Counted from the stretch's first letter, positions 47,437 to 56,290 are shown. The stretch is 64,000 nucleotides of DNA from CAYYJM01 sp964471755 (GCA_964471755.1 CAYYJM010000002.1:1-64000); one strand, 5' to 3'. A program made the numbers and translations. Notes: generated by a model from the letters alone, not told the origin.

Positions 47437-49251
47437 TCAGGCTACCTTGCCATGATGGCGCGGCCGATTCTGGATTCCGAACAGGCCGAACACGTCGTTC
47501 TCGTCCAGGCCGAGCGAGGGTGGCGGGCCGTTGTTCTGCTCGATCAGTTCGGCGAAAAGCTGACGCTTCTTGTCCAGGATCGCCGCCACGCGCTCCTCGA
47601 TCGTGCCGGGACTGATGAACCGATGGACGAACACCGGCTCCTTCTGACCCAGGCGGTGTGCGCGGTTGATCGCCTGATCCTCGATGGCCGGGTTCCACCA
47701 GCGGTCGAAGAGAAATACGTAGTTGGTGAACTGAAGGTTGAGGCCGACGCTGCCGGTGCCGTAGCTCATCAGAATGACGTGCCGGGTCGGATCGGTCTTG
47801 AAGCGGTCCAGGATCGCCTGCCGTTCCTTGTGCGGCACCTTGCCGTGATACTGAAGTGTGCCGTACTCCTTCAGCGACTCGGCCATCGTCTCCAGTGGTT
47901 CGATGTATTGCGAGAAGACGATCGCCTTGCGATCACTGGCGGCGACCTCGGCCAGGTCGGCGGTCAGCTGTTCCAGCTTGGACGACGAGCCCGTTCGGGG
48001 ATCGAAGTTGCAAATCATCTTCAGCCGCCACATCAGCTCGAAGAGGTGCTGAATCGTGATGGTGTCGCCGAGGCTGTTGAGGTGGATGATCCCCTCCTTC
48101 TCGGCCAGTTCGTACGCTGCCTTTTGCGGAGCGGACAGCTCGATGAAGCGGTCACGGATGATGCGTGGCGGCATGTCCGTGGCGACCTCTTCCTTGGTCC
48201 GCCGCAGAATAGTGTCGCGGGTCAATTCCGGCAGCATCTTCGCCGGGGTGTCTGGCGGAATGCGCTTCTCATCCACGAAGGCGAAGATGTTGACGAGGTC
48301 TTCGGTGCGGTTCTCGACCGGGGTGCCGGACATGGCCCAGGAGCGCTGCCGTTTGATCGAACGGACCACCTGGGCCGTCTTGCTCTCACGCGACTTGATC
48401 CGCTGGGCCTCGTCGAGAATGACAACGTCGTAGCAGATCCCGTCGTGATGAACCTCGGCCGCATCTCGGGTGATCAATTCGTAATTGATGAGTTTGACCG
48501 GACAGTTGGAAACGTGCCAGGCAGCGCGGCGTGTTTCCGTGTCGCCGCCGATGACCTCGAATGGGATCTCCTCGGCCCAGGTGCGCAGTTCCCGCGTCCA
48601 GTTGATGACGAGCGGCTTCGGACAGACGATCAGGGCGTTGCGGATGAGGCCGGTGCTGAACAGGTAGCGCAGGGCGACGACCACCTGCATGGTCTTGCCC
48701 AGGCCCATCTCGTCGGCGATCAGCGCATGGTGACGCGGCACCAGGAAGGCGATCCCCTGGACCTGGTACGGGTACGGCGGAAACGGCAACGCGAGCTGCT
48801 TGCCGGTGAACAGACTCTCCAGCGGAGGTTGCAGCAGGTAGAGCAGACGATCCTTGAAGATCACCGCGTCCGGTGGCGGCTTCAGGCGGGTGGCGGCCTT
48901 GCGGTCGCCGGTCGGTTCCTCCGGCGTGGTCTGCAAATCGCCCAGGGAATGCCGACCGTCGCGCGGCGGAGTGGCGGAGCCTCCCGCAGTTTCGTCCCGT
49001 TTCCGGGGCAGATCCGGCGGCAGCGGGAAACGCCAGCCCTGCGTCTGCACCTCGGCGGTCAGCCGGCCCAGAGACCGCACCCAGGGAGACGCCTGGAGCA
49101 GGGCCGCCTGGCGGATGGTGGGCTCCAGCGGACGGACCAGGCGAGAGGACAGTTCGACCTTCACGGGAAGTTCCAGGCTGATGCCGTCCACGGCGACAAG
49201 AACCTCGGCTGATTCTTCGGGCGGCGAGGTTGGTTCCGATTCCGGTTGCAT
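47437..49251 (-). CDS. SNF2-family DEAD/DEAH-box helicase
   Basis: Protein of 604 aa; ATG at 49251 behind AGGAGG. Helicase motifs in order: PYPYQVQGIAFLV (Q-like), ADEMGLGKTMQ (Walker A), ALIVCPKPLVINW, VVILDEAQRIKS (DEAQ Walker B), AMSGTPVENRTED, IVFSQYIEPLE, and INRAHRLGQKEPVFVHRF (motif VI). It is an ATP-driven double-stranded-DNA translocase. The N-terminal ~170 residues are a lineage-specific extension. It ends 44 bp upstream of queC and may share its transcript. Confidence 0.95.
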   Translation of the reverse strand: MQPESEPTSPPEESAEVLVAVDGISLELPVKVELSSRLVRPLEPTIRQAALLQASPWVRSLGRLTAEVQTQGWRFPLPPDLPRKRDETAGGSATPPRDGRHSLGDLQTTPEEPTGDRKAATRLKPPPDAVIFKDRLLYLLQPPLESLFTGKQLALPFPPYPYQVQGIAFLVPRHHALIADEMGLGKTMQVVVALRYLFSTGLIRNALIVCPKPLVINWTRELRTWAEEIPFEVIGGDTETRRAAWHVSNCPVKLINYELITRDAAEVHHDGICYDVVILDEAQRIKSRESKTAQVVRSIKRQRSWAMSGTPVENRTEDLVNIFAFVDEKRIPPDTPAKMLPELTRDTILRRTKEEVATDMPPRIIRDRFIELSAPQKAAYELAEKEGIIHLNSLGDTITIQHLFELMWRLKMICNFDPRTGSSSKLEQLTADLAEVAASDRKAIVFSQYIEPLETMAESLKEYGTLQYHGKVPHKERQAILDRFKTDPTRHVILMSYGTGSVGLNLQFTNYVFLFDRWWNPAIEDQAINRAHRLGQKEPVFVHRFISPGTIEERVAAILDKKRQLFAELIEQNNGPPPSLGLDENDVFGLFGIQNRPRHHGKVA

Positions 49252-49541
49252 GGACTTCCTCCTTGAACTGAGGCGATACCTGGGCGCGGGGTTGCGGCAA
49301 CAATCCATCGGTTCCGCAGGCTGCCCAGCTTGACAGGGATCACGTTGCCTCGCCGTCGCAATTTCTCCCTTCGAGTGTGATTCGCCATCTCAACCGATAC
49401 TGCCATTCCTGCCGATATCTCCGTTCTGATCCAAACCCGGCCGAAACGATCAAGGAACATGAATTGGAATGGACTTCTCTGCCGATCTTCCGTTAGGTAG
49501 GTAGAGCAGTTGAACAACTGAGGCGCGGAGGTAGGAACCCC

Positions 49542-49961
49542 ATGAGCTGGCAATCGGACGCGGCACGCCATTCGATCTCCGGTTGGGTCAGTGAACTCCA
49601 CGCGTCGGAGGTGGACCGCCGACTGATCGCGGCCGAGGCTCTGGCCCGTTTCGGCCGACACGCGGCCGAGGCGGTCACGCCCCTGGCCCAGATGCTGCAA
49701 GACCCCAACGCCTCGGCCCGCAAGATGGCGGCCCTGGCGCTGGGCCGGATCGGCAAACCGGCGGTCCTGGCCCTGCCCGAGCTGGTGGCCGCTCTCGACG
49801 ACGGCCACAGCGGCGTTCGCCATCGCGTCGTCGTCGCTCTGCACGAGATCCTGAACGAGGCCCCGCACGCGCGCACCTGGCTCTATCAGATCCAGGGCAA
49901 CGTGGTCGGCGAGGCGGCCTATCTGCTGGCGGAAATCCTCTCCCGTCGAGACGCTGCGTGA
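49542..49961 (+). CDS. HEAT-repeat protein
   Basis: Protein of 139 aa starting MSWQSDAARHSISGW. Residues ~20-110 are three HEAT/PBS-lyase-type repeats (RRLIAAEALARFGRHAAEAV, ARKMAALALGRIGKPAVLAL, VRHRVVVALHEILNEAP). No signal peptide or enzymatic motif. A perfect inverted repeat CAGTTG-AA-CAACTG (49507-49520) lies just upstream and could be an operator. The 290-bp divergent gap 49252-49541 contains no gene. Confidence 0.8.
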   Translation: MSWQSDAARHSISGWVSELHASEVDRRLIAAEALARFGRHAAEAVTPLAQMLQDPNASARKMAALALGRIGKPAVLALPELVAALDDGHSGVRHRVVVALHEILNEAPHARTWLYQIQGNVVGEAAYLLAEILSRRDAA

Positions 49962-50066
49962 CGCGAACCCGCTGACACTTGGGAACCTGGACATACAACA
50001 GAGGGAAGGTTCCGCCAGGCCGGCGATCCTTTCCTGGTTTGGGTTCCAGTGTAGCGGGAGAGCGAC

Positions 50067-51062
50067 ATGCCGACTTGTTTGATCACCGGTGCGACCGGCT
50101 TCGTGGGCGGTCACCTGGCCGAGGCCTGCGTTCAGCGCGGCGTCACAGTCCGGGCCCTGGTTCGGTCGGGTAGCCAGGTTGGACCGCTGGAGAAACTCGG
50201 TGCGGAACTGATCCGCGGCGACATGAACGATTCGGCCGCCCTGGCGCAGGCCGTCGCGGGAGCGGATTACGTCGTCCACTGCGCGGCCCGAGTCGGCGAC
50301 TGGGGTCCGGTCGAGGACTACCGTACCGTCAACGTCGAGGGATTGCGTCTGCTGCTCGATGCCTGCAAGGGCAGCCCGTCGCTCAAGCGATTCATCCACC
50401 TCAGCAGCCTCGGCGTCTACGAGGCCCGGCACCACTACCAGACCGACGAGACGGTGCCGCCGCCGGACCAGCACATGGACGGCTACACGCAGACCAAGGT
50501 CGAGTCGGAGAAACTCGCCCTGGAGTATTTCAGCAAGGAGCGGATGCCGATTGTCGTCCTTCGGCCCGGCTTCATCTACGGTCCCGGCGATCGCACCGTG
50601 CTGCCGAAGTTGATCGACAACCTGAAGAATCGGCGCGTGCGGTTCCTCGGCAGCCGACGCTACGCGATGAACACGATCTACGTGGGGAACCTCATCCACG
50701 CCATCTTTCTGGCCCTGGAGAAATCGGGCATCGAGGGGGAGGTGTTCAACCTGACGGACGGCGAGTTCGTCAGCAAGGAGCGATTCATCGACGGGATCGC
50801 GGACGGCGTGGGCGTGCCCCGTCCCGCGCGCTGGCCGATCCCGCTGTTCATCGCCCGGCCCCTGGCCCGCTGGATGGAGAGTGCCGCGCGACGGCGGAAA
50901 GCTCCGGAACCGCCCCGGCTGACGATGGCCCGGCTCAAGTTTCTCGGCCTCAATCTCGATTTCAGCATCGAAAAGGCACGACGTGTGCTGGACTATCGAC
51001 CGCCGCACACGTTCGACCAGGGCCTTGCCGCGACGGTGGCATGGTATCGTCAGCAGGGGTAG
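50067..51062 (+). CDS. NAD-dependent epimerase/dehydratase (3beta-HSD-like extended SDR)
   Basis: Protein of 331 aa. The NAD-binding GATGFVGGHLAEACVQRGV opens the protein. VVHCAARVGDWGPVEDY, the catalytic Tyr-Lys pair in DGYTQTKVESEKLA, VLRPGFIYGPGD and a C-terminal helical part follow. It belongs to the atypical/extended SDRs that act on sterol-like or sugar substrates; the substrate is not identifiable. Followed by the PfpI gene after ~42 bp. Confidence 0.92.
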   Translation: MPTCLITGATGFVGGHLAEACVQRGVTVRALVRSGSQVGPLEKLGAELIRGDMNDSAALAQAVAGADYVVHCAARVGDWGPVEDYRTVNVEGLRLLLDACKGSPSLKRFIHLSSLGVYEARHHYQTDETVPPPDQHMDGYTQTKVESEKLALEYFSKERMPIVVLRPGFIYGPGDRTVLPKLIDNLKNRRVRFLGSRRYAMNTIYVGNLIHAIFLALEKSGIEGEVFNLTDGEFVSKERFIDGIADGVGVPRPARWPIPLFIARPLARWMESAARRRKAPEPPRLTMARLKFLGLNLDFSIEKARRVLDYRPPHTFDQGLAATVAWYRQQG

Positions 51063-51104
51063 AACGTCTTTCCGCGCTCGCTAGGTCTTACGGAGATGTA
51101 CATC

Positions 51105-51653
51105 ATGGAACTGAAGGGGAAGCGTGCGGCCGTTCTCGTCGAACAGCAGTATCAGGAGATGGAGGTCTGGTATCCGATCTACCGGTTGCGTGAGGCCGGC
51201 TGCCAGGTCACGCTCGTCGGGCCGAAGGCCGGCGAGAAGTATCCCAGCAAACTCGGCTACCCGGCCGAGAGCGATCGGGCGGCGAAGGATGTCTCGGCCG
51301 ACGACTTCGACATCCTGATCATCCCGGGCGGTTTCGCTCCGGACTATCTGCGCCGGCACGAGGCGATCATCCGACTGGTTAGCGGCATGGCCGAGCAGGG
51401 CAAGGTCGTGGCCGCGATCTGCCACGGACCCTGGGTTCTCTGCTCGACGCAGGCTCTGAAGGGCAAGAAGGCGACCTGCTTCTTCGCCATCAAGGACGAC
51501 GTGCAGAACGCCGGCGCGACGTATACCGATGCCGAGGTCGTTCGCGATGGCAACCTGATCACCAGTCGCAAGCCGGACGACCTGCCGGCGTTCATGCAGG
51601 CGATCATCGAGGCGGCCCGAGCGATGAAACCCGCCACGGTCGGGGCCCGCTGA
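51105..51653 (+). CDS. DJ-1/PfpI family protein
   Basis: Protein of 182 aa; the ATG at 51105 is preferred to 51096 because GGAG lies 9 nt before it. The nucleophile Cys106 is in AAICHGPWVL, with PGGFAPDYLR and the acidic residue of the N-terminal part completing the family pattern. PfpI-like proteins act as chaperones, deglycases or peptidases on damaged proteins. Its stop overlaps the region right before the small membrane-protein gene (TGACATG). Confidence 0.93.
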   Translation: MELKGKRAAVLVEQQYQEMEVWYPIYRLREAGCQVTLVGPKAGEKYPSKLGYPAESDRAAKDVSADDFDILIIPGGFAPDYLRRHEAIIRLVSGMAEQGKVVAAICHGPWVLCSTQALKGKKATCFFAIKDDVQNAGATYTDAEVVRDGNLITSRKPDDLPAFMQAIIEAARAMKPATVGAR

Positions 51654-51654
51654 C

Positions 51655-52032
51655 ATGCCCGACGATGGGCAGTATGTCCGATTGTATGGCCTGATCCCGG
51701 TGACCTGCCGGCGGTATCGCATCCAGTCGGCCATCGAGATCATCGGTCTGGTGGCGCTGCTCGCCGCCTGGTTCTGGGGTTGGCCGACGCTCCAGAAACG
51801 CCTTGCTCCGTTCGAGTTGCCGTGGGCCATGGCCGTTGTGATGGCGATCCTGGCCCGGATTCCGTGGCTGGTTTTCGGCCTGGCCGTCTTCAAGGCGGTC
51901 GAGCTTCACTTCATGCTGCGCGCCTTCCGACGGAAGGCAGCGACAGCGACTTCAGGGAGTCTCAGCGATGGCCAAGCACCACTCGCCCCGCTTTCTGGCT
52001 CTGGTCCAGGACGTCAAGGGCCGGATTCGTGA
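51655..52032 (+). CDS. Small membrane protein, two predicted transmembrane segments
   Basis: Protein of 125 aa with hydrophobic segments IEIIGLVALLAAWFWGW (near residues 28-44) and WAMAVVMAILARIPWLVFGL (near 58-78), then a basic tail (LRAFRRKAATATSG) that should be cytoplasmic. The last ~22 codons overlap the rhodanese gene in another frame by 65 bp, so the true stop is as read but the tail may be unimportant. No family recognised. Starts 1 bp after the PfpI stop. Confidence 0.65.
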   Translation: MPDDGQYVRLYGLIPVTCRRYRIQSAIEIIGLVALLAAWFWGWPTLQKRLAPFELPWAMAVVMAILARIPWLVFGLAVFKAVELHFMLRAFRRKAATATSGSLSDGQAPLAPLSGSGPGRQGPDS

Positions 52033-52345
52033 AACGACCGTGACCGAGGTCCAGGCCCGTCTGGCTCGCGGCGAGAAGCTGCTCATCGTCGATGTCCGCG
52101 AGGAGAGCGAGTTCGCGAAGGATCACCTGCCCGGAGCGGTCTACCTGGGCAAGGGTATCATCGAACGCGACATCGAAGAGAAGTACCCAGACACGTCCAC
52201 CGAGATGATTCTCTACTGTGGTGGCGGGTTCCGTTCCGCCCTCGTCGCCGAGGCCCTGCAGAAGATGGGCTACACGAACGTCCTGTCGATGGACGGTGGC
52301 ATCCGCGAATGGCGTGAGAAAGGGCTGCCGCTGACAAAGGATTGA
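51968..52345 (+). CDS. Rhodanese-like domain protein
   Basis: Protein of 125 aa behind AGGGAG. A single rhodanese domain: KLLIVDVREESEFAKDHLPG, GAVYLGKGIIERDI, and the active-site loop YCGGGFRS with Cys84. Single-domain rhodaneses transfer sulfane sulfur. Cytoplasmic by lack of a signal. Its start lies inside the preceding membrane-protein gene. Confidence 0.93.
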   Translation: MAKHHSPRFLALVQDVKGRIRETTVTEVQARLARGEKLLIVDVREESEFAKDHLPGAVYLGKGIIERDIEEKYPDTSTEMILYCGGGFRSALVAEALQKMGYTNVLSMDGGIREWREKGLPLTKD

Positions 52346-52441
52346 CACGACGGCGATTCCTCCTTGCAATGGCGCTCGGGGCCGCGCACCATGAGGGCCG
52401 ACGGCGACGGTTCGCTGTCGGAATTCTTCCGGAGGTTCTCG

Positions 52442-53068
52442 ATGCGCGGCATGTGGTTTCTCTGCGGTCTGGTGCTTGGTGCCTTCCTGATCGTCCCGGC
52501 TCAGGCGGCCGACGAGAAGGGTGGCTTCTTCAACGGCAAGGATCTCACGGGCTGGGAAGGCAAGGAAGGTATCTGGAAGGTGGTCGATGGAGCCATCGTC
52601 GGCACCACGGATGGCAAGCTCAAGGTGAACACGTTCCTGTGCAGCAAGCAGAAGTACGGTGACTTCGAGCTGTCGTTCAAGGTCCGCCTCAAGAACGGCG
52701 TCGGAAACAGTGGTGTGCAGATTCGCAGTGAGGTTTTCGAGCCGAAGGAGTTCCGGGTCAAGGGGCCGCAGGCCGACATCGGAGCCGGCTTCTGGGGCAG
52801 TCTGTACGGCGAAAACTTCGGCGGCATGATGAAGCAGTCGCCGACCGACAAGGTCAAGAAGGTCGTCAAGAACAACGACTTCAACGACTACAGTATCCGC
52901 TGTGTTGGCAAGAAGGTGACGATCAAGGTCAACGGCGAGACGATGGTGGACGGCGACTTCCCGAAGATGCCTCCGACCGGGATCATCGCACTCCAGGCGC
53001 ACGTCGGCCCGGCGATGGAAGTGACGTTCAAGGACATCAAGTTTAGCAAGCTCAGCGGCAAGAATTGA
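52442..53068 (+). CDS. DUF1080 (3-keto-disaccharide hydrolase) domain protein
   Basis: Secreted protein of 208 aa; ATG at 52442 behind GGAGG, with signal peptide MRGMWFLCGLVLGAFLIVPA...AADE. The concanavalin-like DUF1080 domain is complete: FFNGKDLTGWEG, WKVVDGAIVGTT, YGDFELSFKVRLKNGVGNSG, VQIRSEVFEPKEFRVKGPQA, FNDYSIRCVGKKVTIKVNG and GIIALQAHVGPAMEVTFKDI. Planctomycetes have many such secreted proteins; some hydrolyse 3-keto sugars. Confidence 0.94.
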   Translation: MRGMWFLCGLVLGAFLIVPAQAADEKGGFFNGKDLTGWEGKEGIWKVVDGAIVGTTDGKLKVNTFLCSKQKYGDFELSFKVRLKNGVGNSGVQIRSEVFEPKEFRVKGPQADIGAGFWGSLYGENFGGMMKQSPTDKVKKVVKNNDFNDYSIRCVGKKVTIKVNGETMVDGDFPKMPPTGIIALQAHVGPAMEVTFKDIKFSKLSGKN

Positions 53069-53082
53069 CCCCGATGAGCCCA

Positions 53083-53204
53083 GGCGAGCCCCCCACGAAA
53101 GTGGGGGGAGTTCCCGCCCTGCAAACTCCCCCCACTTTCGTGGGGGGCTCGCCATCTCTCCGTTTGCCGTCGGGAACTCCCCCCACTTTCGTGGGGGGCT
53201 CGCC
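53083..53204. repeat. Palindromic repeat cluster, GGCGAGCC/GAAA-loop family, three arms
   Basis: A 30-bp unit beginning GGCGAGCCCCCCACGAAAGT occurs forward at 53083-53112 and as perfect reverse complements at 53124-53153 and 53175-53204. Each unit is a hairpin CCCCCCAC-GAAA-GTGGGGGG with a GNRA-type loop. The forward/reverse pair with spacer TCCCGCCCTGCA-like sequence recurs at 53441. Confidence 0.95.
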
Positions 53205-53207
53205 TGC

Positions 53208-53411
53208 TCATCGCTCGCTGGACTTGATCTCGGGCAGCAGCGTGGTGACGAACTGCCGCCAGTCGCGACCGGCCGACTTCGCCAACTCCTGGGTGTTCGC
53301 TGGCGACTTCAGTTCGGCCAGACCCTCCTGCCACTCCTTGCTCGTCATCCCCAGGTCCTTGCCGGTCAGTTCCTTCAGCGCGAACGGGACCGCATCGCGG
53401 GACGGGTTCTT
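53208..53411 (-). pseudogene. 3' fragment of a gene, possibly HEAT-repeat protein, cut by an assembly gap
   Basis: A 68-residue C-terminal fragment (KNPSRDAVPFALKELTGKDL, GMTSKEWQEGLAELKSPANT, ...LPEIKSSER) ending in TGA at 53208. The LTGKDLG...W pattern is typical of the ends of planctomycete HEAT-repeat or similar secreted proteins. The 5' part is absent: after the 10-N run at 53412-53421 comes only repeat sequence. The gap therefore probably hides the rest of the gene. Confidence 0.55.
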
Positions 53412-53421
53412 NNNNNNNNNN
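53412..53421. other. Assembly gap (10 N) within a truncated gene
   Basis: Separates a 3' gene fragment from a palindromic repeat; since repeat copies lie on both sides, a larger region has probably been lost here. Confidence 0.95.
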
Positions 53422-53440
53422 GCGTCCTGGCAACCGTCCA

Positions 53441-53545
53441 GGCGAGCCCCCCACGAAAGTGGGGGGAGTTCCCGACCTACAAACTCCCCCCACTTTCGTG
53501 GAGGGCTCGCCAAAGCCGGGGGCTCGCCAAAGCCGGGGGCTCGCC
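53441..53545. repeat. Palindromic repeat, GGCGAGCC/GAAA-loop family (second cluster) with 17-bp tandem tail
   Basis: Arms 53441-53470 and 53482-53511 (one mismatch), nearly identical to 53083-53153 including the spacer. They are followed by two copies of the 17-mer AAAGCCGGGGGCTCGCC (53512-53528, 53529-53545), which reuse the GGCTCGCC end of the arm. Ends 56 bp before the PQQ-like gene's start. Confidence 0.93.
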
Positions 53546-53600
53546 AATGTTGGGGCTCATCTGGCCCGATATTGATCGTTCCACACCGAAAGGATCTTCG

Positions 53601-55085
53601 ATGCGTCTGTTTCCTGGTCTGCTACTCGGCTGTTTGGTGGTCGCGACTCCGGTCGTCGCTCAGAAGGATCTTCCGCAGCCGGCGATGTTCGGTGCGACGC
53701 CGGCGCGCAACCTGGTCAATCCGACCGCGAAGAACATTCCGGGCGACTGGAGCATCACCAAGGGAGAGCAGAAGTTCGTCAAGTGGGAGACCAAGATCGG
53801 CACCTACTCCTACGGCGGCCCCGTGGTCGGTGACGGCAAGGTCTTTGTCGGCACGAATAATTCCCGGCCGCGTGACCCGGCCATCAAGGGCGATCGCGGC
53901 GTCCTGATGTGCTTCGACGCGGCGACCGGCAAGTTCCTCTGGCAGAACGCGCACGAGAAACTCGACGAGGCGATCGACGCCCGGGACTGTGGCGTCGCCT
54001 CGACGCCGGCCATTGAGAACGGCAAGGTCTACTACGTCTCCAACCAGTGCGCTCTCATCTGTGCCGAGACCGCGACCGGCAAGCCGATCTGGTCGCTCGA
54101 CATGATCAAGACGCTGGGCGTCTACCCTGGCGGTCTGGCCGGCGGCCTGGCCAACAGTTCGCCGTTGATCCTCGACGACCTCGTCATCACCGGCACGTCG
54201 AACGGCGTGGACATGGCGACCGGGACGGCGAAGAACCCGAAGGCTCCGAGCCTGATCGGTGTCGAGAAGGCGACCGGCAAGGTCGTCTGGCAGGACGCCG
54301 GCCCGGGCAGCGACATCATGGACGGTCAGTGGTCCAGCCCCGCCGCAGTGAAGATCGAGGGACAGTGGCAGGTCGTCTACGCCGGTGGCGACGGCTGGGT
54401 CCGCGGCCTCGACGCGAAGACTGGCAAGCTCCTGTGGAAGTTCGATTGCAATCCGAAGGGCCTCGAATTCAACCCGAACAAGCGGGACTCGAAGAACTAC
54501 ATCGTCGCCACTCCGGTCGTCCATGACAGCAAGGTCTACGTCGCCGTCGGCATGGAGCCGGACGCCGGCAATGGCGTCGGCCATCTCTGGTGCATCGACC
54601 CGGCGAAGAAACCGACCAACAAGGACCTGGACCTCTCACCGGTCGGCAACGACCTCGATCCGAAGTCGGCGAAGAACAAGGATTCCGGCCTGGTCTGGCA
54701 TCATGGCGGAGCCATCCTGCCGAAGCCGCCGGGCAACCAGCGACAGTTCCACTTTAGCCGCACGGTCGCCACAGTCGCCGTTCACGACGGCGTCGTCTAC
54801 GCGGCCGAGACGACTGGCTTCCTTCAGTGCCTGGACGCCGCCACGGGCAAGAAGCTCTGGGAATACGACCTGAAGGACGTGACCTGGTCGTCGCCCTACT
54901 ACGTCGATGGCAAGGTCTTCCTCGGCACCGATAGCGGCGAACTGTTCGTCTTCGAGGCGGGCAAGATGCTCAAGCCGCCAACCAAGATTGACATGGAGCA
55001 ATCGCTCCGAACGCCGCCGGTCGTGGTCGGCGACACGCTCTACATCAGCAACGGCGTCAACCTATACGCGATCCAGGGCAAGTGA
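53601..55085 (+). CDS. PQQ-like beta-propeller repeat protein
   Basis: Secreted protein of 494 aa with a signal peptide (MRLFPGLLLGCLVVATPVVAQ). Repeated blade signatures: GVLMCFDAATGKFLWQ, LICAETATGKPIWSLD, LIGVEKATGKVVWQD, VRGLDAKTGKLLWKFD, FLQCLDAATGKKLWEYD. No c-type heme motif and no clear PQQ ligands were noted, so it is probably a binding or scaffold propeller rather than a proven dehydrogenase. Periplasmic. Start ATG 53601 with AAGGA upstream. Confidence 0.92.
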   Translation: MRLFPGLLLGCLVVATPVVAQKDLPQPAMFGATPARNLVNPTAKNIPGDWSITKGEQKFVKWETKIGTYSYGGPVVGDGKVFVGTNNSRPRDPAIKGDRGVLMCFDAATGKFLWQNAHEKLDEAIDARDCGVASTPAIENGKVYYVSNQCALICAETATGKPIWSLDMIKTLGVYPGGLAGGLANSSPLILDDLVITGTSNGVDMATGTAKNPKAPSLIGVEKATGKVVWQDAGPGSDIMDGQWSSPAAVKIEGQWQVVYAGGDGWVRGLDAKTGKLLWKFDCNPKGLEFNPNKRDSKNYIVATPVVHDSKVYVAVGMEPDAGNGVGHLWCIDPAKKPTNKDLDLSPVGNDLDPKSAKNKDSGLVWHHGGAILPKPPGNQRQFHFSRTVATVAVHDGVVYAAETTGFLQCLDAATGKKLWEYDLKDVTWSSPYYVDGKVFLGTDSGELFVFEAGKMLKPPTKIDMEQSLRTPPVVVGDTLYISNGVNLYAIQGK

Positions 55086-55156
55086 TCGTCGCACCTTATA
55101 CACTAGCCACAGGCCCCACCGAGTGGGCCTCCTACCTGCGTCGTGAGGAACCCTCC

Positions 55157-56284
55157 GTGACCGCTCAACTCCTCAAGGTCGATCCGAACGCCTCGGCCAC
55201 TCCCGAAGCCATCCACGCGGCGCGGGAGCAGTTGGACAAACACGTTCGCGACATGGTCCAGTGGCACTTCTCGCCTGACACCGGCACGCCCTTCTGGCTG
55301 GACCGGGCGAAGTCGTTCACGTTCAACCCGCTCAAGGACGTTCAGGGCTTCGACGATCTGCACCTGTTCGGCCTGTTCGAGGATGAATGGCTCCGTGGTG
55401 GTCCGGTTCGACGCTGGGTGCCACGGGCCTACGCCGACAAGCCGCTCTACGTCTTCGAGACGGGCGGCACGACCGGCATCCCGAAATCGCGCGTCGCCTA
55501 CGAGGACTTCCGCATCGACTACTCGATGATGAGCGAGACGCTGCCCGACGAGTTCTTTCCGCGTGGCAGCAACTGGCTCATGCTCGGCCCGTCCGGGCCG
55601 CGTCGGCTCCGCCTGGCGATCGAACACCTCGCCCAGGTTCGTGGCGGCATCTGCTTCTGCGTCGATCTCGATCCGCGCTGGGTCGTCAAGTGCATCGCCC
55701 GAGGCAAGATGGACGAGGCGAACCGCTACAAGGAACACTGCATCGACCAGGCCATTACCATCCTGCGGGCCGGCCACGACATCAAGTGCATGTTCACGAC
55801 GCCGAAGCTGCTGGAGGCCCTGGCCGAGCGTCTGGAGAAGGACGGCTCGTCGATCGCGAAGGAGGGGATCACCGGCATCTTCTCCGGTGGCACCGAGTTC
55901 ACGCCGCAGTTCACGCGCTTCGCCTGTGAGGAACTGCTCGAGAACAAGGTCTACATGACGCCAACCTACGGCAACACGCTCATGGGCCTGGCCTGCTCCG
56001 CTCCCGTCGGCCCGCACGATGGCTTCAAGGTTCGCTACTACGCCCCTCAGCCGAGGGCCGCCATCCAGGTCGTCGATTTCCAGGACTACTCGAAGGTGGT
56101 GCCGTACGGCCAGACGGGCCGGGTGCTGCTGACGACCTTGACGAAGGAGTTCTTCGTGCCGCGCTTCGCCGAGCGCGACGAGGGCGAACGGGAGATGCCG
56201 TACGCGAAGTATCCCTGGGACGGCGTCAGCGGCGTTCGGCCGTTCCACGAGATCGCCTCGAAGACAACCGTGGGTGTGTATTGA
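55157..56284 (+). CDS. Short adenylate-forming (AMP-binding) enzyme
   Basis: Protein of 375 aa; GTG at 55157 with GAGG 8 nt upstream (a GTG at 55082 overlapping the previous stop is less likely). The ATP-phosphate loop is FETGGTTGIPKSRVAYEDF. Further ANL-type pieces are IFSGGTEFTPQFTRFACEEL, YMTPTYGNTLMGLAC and GQTGRVLLTTL. It is shorter than acyl-CoA ligases and seems to lack most of the mobile C-terminal subdomain. Paired with the aldehyde dehydrogenase at 56353, it may activate an acid for reduction to the aldehyde. Substrate unknown. Confidence 0.82.
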   Translation: MTAQLLKVDPNASATPEAIHAAREQLDKHVRDMVQWHFSPDTGTPFWLDRAKSFTFNPLKDVQGFDDLHLFGLFEDEWLRGGPVRRWVPRAYADKPLYVFETGGTTGIPKSRVAYEDFRIDYSMMSETLPDEFFPRGSNWLMLGPSGPRRLRLAIEHLAQVRGGICFCVDLDPRWVVKCIARGKMDEANRYKEHCIDQAITILRAGHDIKCMFTTPKLLEALAERLEKDGSSIAKEGITGIFSGGTEFTPQFTRFACEELLENKVYMTPTYGNTLMGLACSAPVGPHDGFKVRYYAPQPRAAIQVVDFQDYSKVVPYGQTGRVLLTTLTKEFFVPRFAERDEGEREMPYAKYPWDGVSGVRPFHEIASKTTVGVY

Positions 56285-56290
56285 TCGACC

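Noticed and set aside
49320..49345. TTGACA at about 49330 as a promoter for the HEAT gene
   Set aside because: A perfect -35 hexamer, but no -10-like sequence occurs 16-18 nt downstream.
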